64,000 nt of DNA from Kitasatospora kifunensis (GTDB lineage: Bacteria; Actinomycetota; Actinomycetes; Streptomycetales; Streptomycetaceae). The position numbers and the translations under genes are program-made. The notes under the pieces were generated by a model. It searched no databases. It saw nothing but the letters and a program-made list of their open reading frames with translations, and had not been told where the DNA came from. The stretch spans positions 620,001 to 684,000 of the forward strand of contig NZ_JACHJV010000002.1 in NCBI RefSeq assembly GCF_014203855.1, given 5' to 3'. This document shows positions 59,183 to 64,000 of the stretch, piece by piece (the stretch's first letter is position 1; every line of letters begins with the position of its first letter).

Positions 59183-60634
59183 CTACTTCGGTGCCTGGAA
59201 GCCGCCGATCCTCTGCTCCAGCAGTTCGGCCAGCCGCAGGGGGGTGCGGTCCTCGAACATCGGACCGATGAGTTGCACTCCCACCGGCAGGCCCTCGGGG
59301 GACCGGCCCGCCGGTACGGCGGTGGCGGGTAGGCCGGGCATGGTGGCCACACCGGCCCAGACGAGCTGGTCGAGGTACGGGTACTCGACGCCGTCGATGT
59401 CGAGTCGGCGCTTCGTCGGATCGGGGTTGTGGTCGTGCGGGAACGCGGGTGTGGGCGTGATCGGACACACCACGGCGTCGAACTCGGCGAAGAGCTGCCG
59501 CCAGTCGTGGCGGTGGAGCTCGCGACGGTTGTTCGCCTCGATCCAGTCGCGGTGGCTGAACACCATGCCGCGCAGCCGCACCGCACCGAGACTCCGGTCG
59601 TCCGCGCTCAGTGCGGCGGCGAGCGTCCGAAACTGCTCGTACGCTTCGACGGGGAAACGTGCAACGGCGCCCGAGAAGTGCAACTGCGTGTAGAGCAGCG
59701 CGGCTTCGGTCAGATCGGGCAGCAGCGGACTGTGCCGTTCGACGCGGGCGCCGGCGTAGACAAGCGCGTCGGCCACCCGGTTCACGCCCGCCCGCACAGC
59801 GGCCCCGGTCGCAATGAGCGGGTGCTCGTCGAGAACCAGGACCCGGAAGTCGCGGAGCCGCTCGTGGCGCGCCGGCGGCAGCGTCAAGTGGTGCGCCACA
59901 CCGAGGGTCAGCGGGTCCGGTCCGGCCATGACGTCGAGCAGGAGCGTGAGGTCACGGGCGGTGCGCGCCATCGGACCGACGACGGCGAGGTCGGGGTCGG
60001 TCGGCAAGGCCGGCCCGGGCGGCGGGACCATGCCGCGGTTCGCGGCCAGTCCGAGTGTCGGCTTGTGTGCGTAGACGCCGCAGAAATGTGCGGGGGTGCG
60101 CAATGAACCGGCGATGTCGGAGCCGATGGACAGCGCGCCGAATCCGCACGCCAGGGCCGCCGCTGATCCACCGGAGGATCCACCCGAGGTGCGACCGTGA
60201 TCCCACGGGTTGTTGGTGGTGCCGTAGATCTCGTTGAAGCTCTGCACATCCTGCAGCCCCAGGGGCACATTGGTCTTGCCGAGCACCACCGCGCCCGCGG
60301 TCTTGAGCCGTGACACCTGCACCGCGTCCTCGGCCGGCAGGTAGTTCCGGTGTAGCGGTATGCCCCAGGTCGTGGGCAGCCCGACGATGTCGTAGGACTC
60401 TTTGACCGTCACCGGGATGCCGAGCAGCGGCCGGTCCTCACCGCGGGCGCGCGCCTGGTCGGCAGCGCGCGCGGCGGCCCGTGCACGGTCGAAGTCCGGT
60501 ACGCAGATCGCGTTGATCGCCTTGTCGTCCCGCTCGATGCGGGCGATCGCCTCGTCGGTCAGTTCCGCCGAGGTCACTTCACCGGCGCGCAAGGCAGCCG
60601 CGAGTTCTTCGGCCGTCTGAAAGTTCCACTCCAT
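59183..60634 (-). CDS. amidase signature family protein
   Basis: A 483-residue amidase from ATG 60634 (the open frame extends to 60715, but MEWNFQTAEELAAALRAGEV is the usual family start). The triad is present: Lys in IPVTVKESYDIVG, Ser in GGSSGGSAAALACG, Ser in GSDIAGSLRTPA. Long for a GatA-like protein and without a GatB/C neighbour, so probably a stand-alone amidase or acylamidase. It is convergent with the AtzE-like gene; the 98-bp gap holds no clear terminator. Confidence 0.92.
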   Translation of the reverse strand: MEWNFQTAEELAAALRAGEVTSAELTDEAIARIERDDKAINAICVPDFDRARAAARAADQARARGEDRPLLGIPVTVKESYDIVGLPTTWGIPLHRNYLPAEDAVQVSRLKTAGAVVLGKTNVPLGLQDVQSFNEIYGTTNNPWDHGRTSGGSSGGSAAALACGFGALSIGSDIAGSLRTPAHFCGVYAHKPTLGLAANRGMVPPPGPALPTDPDLAVVGPMARTARDLTLLLDVMAGPDPLTLGVAHHLTLPPARHERLRDFRVLVLDEHPLIATGAAVRAGVNRVADALVYAGARVERHSPLLPDLTEAALLYTQLHFSGAVARFPVEAYEQFRTLAAALSADDRSLGAVRLRGMVFSHRDWIEANNRRELHRHDWRQLFAEFDAVVCPITPTPAFPHDHNPDPTKRRLDIDGVEYPYLDQLVWAGVATMPGLPATAVPAGRSPEGLPVGVQLIGPMFEDRTPLRLAELLEQRIGGFQAPK

Positions 60635-61108
60635 GAATCCGACCGTACCGACCTCTGGAACAGGCCATGAAATGCCGCTCCGCACAAGGGGGATGAGTGT
60701 CTCGATGCTCGTCAAGCTCCGGTTGACGAACTCTCAGGCCCGAAGGCGGGTGCGCCGCAGCGCGCGCAACGGCGGTGCCTCCGCACTCGACCTGTAGGCG
60801 GAAGGGGCGCGGTGTTGGCTCGGTGACGGAGTGGAGCGCGATGGGCAGGGGTTGAGCTCTGAGGCAGAAAGCCACGCCTGGGTGTCAGCTGCCGCAGGTG
60901 AGCCGGATATCCGCTGCCGGCTGCGGGCAATTCGAGGCGCGAAATCGTCGGGGCTCCTCGGGCGGTCTTGACCGGCACGCGGTACCGGTCGAGGATCTGT
61001 GTCGCTGACCACGTCAATGCCGGCAGTTGCGTCGCCGTGACGCGACTGCATCCGGCGTCTCTCCAAGGGCGGACTCGAAATCCGATAAAGATTCGAATAG
61101 GAGCAGAC
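60635..61108. other. intergenic region with a strong hairpin
   Basis: 474 bp between the divergent amidase and the first TULIP-like gene. A hairpin at 61019-61056 (GCCGGCAGTTGCGTC pairing with GACGCGACTGCATCCGGC, two-base bulge and one G-U) lies 53 bp upstream of the next start. It could be a leader element or a terminator of an upstream small transcript. No gene was found. Confidence 0.5.
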
Positions 61109-62398
61109 ATGGATTGCGACCTCATGGTGGGGGCCGACGTCGACATCGTGAACGAGACGGCCCGGGAGGTCTACGGACAGCTCTATCCGCGATACTTCAC
61201 CGGCTCCCAGCCCCTCGACGTGGAGGGGGTCTCCTTCACGGTGTCCTGGGACGTCAAGGCGGCACCCGTCTTCGACCTGACCCCGCCGTCGCGCTCCGAG
61301 GCCGCCTTGCGGGCGCAGCTCACGGAAGGCCGGGCCGGGCGGTTCTCGGAGGCCGAGCTGGCCGAGCACGTCGGCGCCCTGGGCGACTCGCTGGACGGGA
61401 GCACCTTCCAGGTGCGGCTGTCCCTGGTCCACGTGAAGGTCGACTCCGGGGACGGGAACCCCGTGGAGGAGGACATCGCGGTGGCCGTCCAGGTCCAGGC
61501 CACGACCTCCCAGACGGGCCTGTTCAGCCTCAACCCCTTCAAGGCCACCGCCGATGCGCCCAGCAAGGTCGACAAGATCTTCCTGGACAAGGTGGTGCTC
61601 CCCAACGTCCTCGACCAGTCCCGGCAGGTCCTGTCGGGCATCACCCTGCCCGCGCCGCAGATCCCGGGCCTGTCCCTGTCGAGCGCCGTGCCCGTCATCC
61701 AGCCGCAGCGGGCCGTGGCCGCCCTGAACCTGGCCGAGCACGGCATACCCAAGCCTCCGTTCCCCGACAGCTGGCCGCAGAGCCAGTTCTTCGCCCTGCT
61801 CAGCAGGGACGCGGTCGAGCGGATCGCGCAGACGGCGACCGCCTACCTGGAGGGGAAGACCTTCCCGACCAGTGACCACAAGGACTTCCTGGGCAGCAGC
61901 GCGTACTACCAGGCGGACATCTCCATTCACAACGTCCGGTGCGAGGTGGTGTGGGGCGACGTGCCGACCGTACGCGTCCACACCTCCGTCTCCGGCAGTG
62001 GCAGCGCCGGCATCAAGTGGGTCTGGGGCAGCTCGACCGACGCGTTCTTCGACCTCCACCTCGAGCCCGACCCCACCATCACGCTGAGCCTGGCGATGTC
62101 GGGGACCACGCTCAAGGCCACGGCCGTGGAAGTGAGTTCCTTCGGTCTGAAGCTCGTGCCCACGCGCGGCGACATCGTCAGCATGATCGTCTCGTGGGTC
62201 GTCGACGCCCTGTCGTCGACGTTCGGTGACCTTGTCGGCAGCGCACTGCGCGGCGTCGAGTTTCAGGTGGGCACATTCCCGGCCATCCCCGTCGACATCG
62301 ATCCCGTCCATCTCGACGTGACCCCGACGGACCTGACCCTCGCACGGTTCGGCGACGCGCTCGCACTCCAGGGCACGGTGACCGTCACCAAGCGGTAG
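61109..62398 (+). CDS. hypothetical protein, possible TULIP-like fold
   Basis: A 429-residue soluble protein from ATG 61109 behind AGGAGCAGAC. It starts MDCDLMVGADVDIVNETARE and contains long beta-strand-like segments (VSFTVSWDVKAAPVFDLTPP, DIAVAVQVQATTS) and a repeated NVLDQSRQVLSGITLP helix. The pattern of amphipathic beta sheet with a helix recalls TULIP-type lipid-binding proteins such as P47/OrfX, but I am not confident. No signal peptide. It is the first of three related genes. Confidence 0.5.
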   Translation: MDCDLMVGADVDIVNETAREVYGQLYPRYFTGSQPLDVEGVSFTVSWDVKAAPVFDLTPPSRSEAALRAQLTEGRAGRFSEAELAEHVGALGDSLDGSTFQVRLSLVHVKVDSGDGNPVEEDIAVAVQVQATTSQTGLFSLNPFKATADAPSKVDKIFLDKVVLPNVLDQSRQVLSGITLPAPQIPGLSLSSAVPVIQPQRAVAALNLAEHGIPKPPFPDSWPQSQFFALLSRDAVERIAQTATAYLEGKTFPTSDHKDFLGSSAYYQADISIHNVRCEVVWGDVPTVRVHTSVSGSGSAGIKWVWGSSTDAFFDLHLEPDPTITLSLAMSGTTLKATAVEVSSFGLKLVPTRGDIVSMIVSWVVDALSSTFGDLVGSALRGVEFQVGTFPAIPVDIDPVHLDVTPTDLTLARFGDALALQGTVTVTKR

Positions 62399-62648
62399 GG
62401 GACCGCGGAGCCGGTGCAGGTCCGGGGCTGCCCGTCCCGCGCCCTGCACCGGCGGCAGAACGCCGTGCCCGTACGCAGGTTTTCCGCCGCAGTGCGGCAA
62501 GGCCGGTTTTGTGCTGCGCATTTGTGTCATGGAATTCAGGACGAACGGCCATGGTGGAACGGCGTGTTCAGCGGCTTCGGAAACCGGTTCCGACGATGAC
62601 CGGGAACCGACTGTTCTCCGTTCCGCATAGCCCCTTGAATCAATTGCC

Positions 62649-63587
62649 GTGACCGAAACGCCATATGACCTTGCTCTCGGAATCCACGCCGACGCCCTCA
62701 ACTCGGGCCTCACGACCCTGCACAGCCAGCACCGCGCGGTGTTCCAGGGCTCCTACGGCCCCGAGACCATCGATGAAATCGACTATACGTTCGCCTGGGA
62801 CTTCCTGAAGCCGCCCGAGCTCATCCTGAGCAAGCCGGATGCCGGGCTCTGGAGTCAGATGATCAAGGCGCAGGGCATCACGGACCTGCCCGACTCGGGG
62901 GTCCTGCAACTCCACGCCCTGCAGCTGCAGGTGAACGGCACCATCGCCGGCGAGGCCCTGCCCCAGGGTGTCAGCGAGGTCAAAGTCGCCGTCCAGGCCA
63001 AGGTCGACGGCGGCGGCATCACCGTCGTCCCGCTCGGTGTGTGGCTGTCCGAGATCCTGGACCCCTACACCAGGATCATGGTCGACAAGGTGATCGTGCC
63101 GAACGTCCTCGACCAGGCGAAGAACCTGGTGAACGGGCTGAAGCTGCCCGTGCGGGACCTCTTCGGCCAGCAAGTCGCCCTCACCCCAGTCCTCCTGGAC
63201 GTCACCGGGACGCACCTGGTCCTCACGGCGACCGCAGGAACCGGCCAGGCCCGCGCCGCCGGCGCGGCCACTGACGCGGTCACCGGCTGGCCGTCGGACA
63301 AGCAGGTCTTCCTCCTCGTCGGCCGGGACCTCCTGGCCCGCCTGCTGCAGGGCGCACTCGACCAGTGGCAGGACACGCAACTGGCCGACGACGACAAGAC
63401 CGTGCCCGGCATCGCCTCCGTCTGGTGGAAGGCGAAGTTCCACAAGGCCGACAACGTGAAGGTCGACAAGAGCGACCCGACCACCATCTCGGCCGACTTC
63501 GACATCCCCTGGTCCGTCGGCGTGGACCTGTTCCCCGTCGCCCCGGGCAAGGGCTGCGCGCTGTTCAAGGCCTCCCAGGAGTCCTGA
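62649..63587 (+). CDS. hypothetical protein related to the upstream gene
   Basis: A 312-residue protein from GTG 62649. It shares with the preceding protein the segment VIVPNVLDQAKNLVNGLKLP (compare NVLDQSRQVLSGITLP) and the order of beta-rich N-terminus and helix. No signal peptide or catalytic motif. It is separated from the first gene by 250 bp in which I see no gene, and is followed after 44 bp by a third member. Confidence 0.5.
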   Translation: MTETPYDLALGIHADALNSGLTTLHSQHRAVFQGSYGPETIDEIDYTFAWDFLKPPELILSKPDAGLWSQMIKAQGITDLPDSGVLQLHALQLQVNGTIAGEALPQGVSEVKVAVQAKVDGGGITVVPLGVWLSEILDPYTRIMVDKVIVPNVLDQAKNLVNGLKLPVRDLFGQQVALTPVLLDVTGTHLVLTATAGTGQARAAGAATDAVTGWPSDKQVFLLVGRDLLARLLQGALDQWQDTQLADDDKTVPGIASVWWKAKFHKADNVKVDKSDPTTISADFDIPWSVGVDLFPVAPGKGCALFKASQES

Positions 63588-63631
63588 GTCCCGCTCTCCC
63601 GTCGTTCCCTCACTCCAGGAGGTCCCTACCC

Positions 63632-64000
63632 GTGGATGCGCTGCTCGACTTCGAGGTCGTCCTCGACCCGACCGAACCCAACGTCACCTTCAAGGCCACC
63701 GGCCTGACCGACACGGCCCTGACCGCGACGCTGGAGAAGATCGTCCTCAACTCGCTCACGCTGTACGCCAAGTCCGATGCCGCCAAGCTGGTCGTCGGTC
63801 CCGCCAACGTTCTGGCGCTCGCGGCCCCTGGCGTCCTGAAGGGCGCGTTGGAGGGCAAGAAGAGCGCCGACATCCCGCTCAACAAGCCACTGGGCACCGA
63901 CATCACCATCAAGGACCAGACCGTGTCCGTGAAGCTGACCTCTCCGGAACTCGGCTCCCACGACGGGATGTTCATGGTCAGCGGCACGTTCGTCGTCTCC
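63632..64000 (+). CDS. hypothetical protein, third member, cut by window end
   Basis: Starts at GTG 63632 with AGGAGG at 63617-63622 and runs off the right edge after 123 codons. The visible part (VDALLDFEVVLDPTEPNVTF, then LNSLTLYAKSDAAKLVV) is beta-rich and resembles the two upstream proteins in style, though I see no long identical stretch. The gene is complete only beyond the window. Confidence 0.5.
   Translation, partial: MDALLDFEVVLDPTEPNVTFKATGLTDTALTATLEKIVLNSLTLYAKSDAAKLVVGPANVLALAAPGVLKGALEGKKSADIPLNKPLGTDITIKDQTVSVKLTSPELGSHDGMFMVSGTFVVS

Noticed and set aside
60712..62713. Large minus-strand open frame opposite the first tandem gene
   Set aside because: Codon bias and ribosome-binding site support the plus-strand gene; the minus reading is Arg/Gly/Ala-rich without family features.

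Overview
The window is GC-rich with very high third-position GC, many GTG/TTG starts, 4-bp ATGA/GTGA gene overlaps, rare TTA codons, and families typical of Streptomycetaceae (DUF397/XRE pairs, a SARP regulator, LtrA, a PrsW-linked RHS toxin). I read it as the chromosome of a Streptomyces- or Kitasatospora-like actinomycete. It is an accessory-rich region, not a core one.

About 1-2.1 kb holds a regulator/NUDIX pair and two small unknown genes. 2.29-11.99 kb is one tightly packed plus-strand operon around 7-deazaguanine (preQ0) synthesis: queC, queD, queE and, at the far end, folE. Between them lie a divergent reverse-transcriptase-like protein, a small formylglycine-generating-enzyme/C-type-lectin-fold protein, a DUF6884-like protein, two glycosyltransferases, a radical SAM enzyme, a phosphoribosyltransferase, a FEN-type 5'-3' exonuclease and a PIG-L deacetylase. 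This mix points to a deazapurine nucleoside product or a nucleic-acid modification/defence system, and it is the main discovery candidate. A probably non-coding 157-bp spacer with an 11-bp perfect inverted repeat sits directly before the RT-like gene.

12.1-16.1 kb encodes a large STAND NTPase with an N-terminal nuclease-like domain, probably an Avs-like phage sensor. 16.4-19.5 kb is a decayed patch: an IS5-type transposase, a 273-bp inverted copy of its 3' end, and truncated regulators (XRE/DUF397, winged helix, zinc ribbon).

19.7-26.8 kb is small-molecule and stress metabolism: pirin/OsmC/GNAT operon, secreted VOC protein, DUF1275 protein, amidohydrolase, isochorismatase-like hydrolase, DoxX. 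26.9-30.6 kb is a three-subunit xanthine-dehydrogenase-type molybdoenzyme, followed convergently by a SARP. 32.8-36.1 kb has a small secreted protein, a 2-oxoglutarate dioxygenase, a GNAT, a Uma2 nuclease and a two-repeat CRISPR relic.

36.1-42.8 kb is a minus-strand operon with a sugar-phosphate cyclase (2-epi-5-epi-valiolone synthase-like), an SDR, a GMC oxidoreductase, a Gfo/Idh/MocA dehydrogenase, an MFS transporter and a HAD phosphatase: a compact C7-cyclitol pathway. 44-46.5 kb has LtrA and a divergent cupin/TetR pair.

47.0-55.9 kb is a contact-toxin module: pseudokinase with a PQQ-like propeller, LPTG-repeat membrane protein, PrsW protease, RHS toxin and putative immunity protein. 55.9-60.6 kb holds an esterase/MarR pair sharing twin palindromic operators and two amidases, one with an AtzG-like small partner. 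The right edge (61.1-64 kb) carries tandem related proteins of unknown function, the last one cut by the window end.
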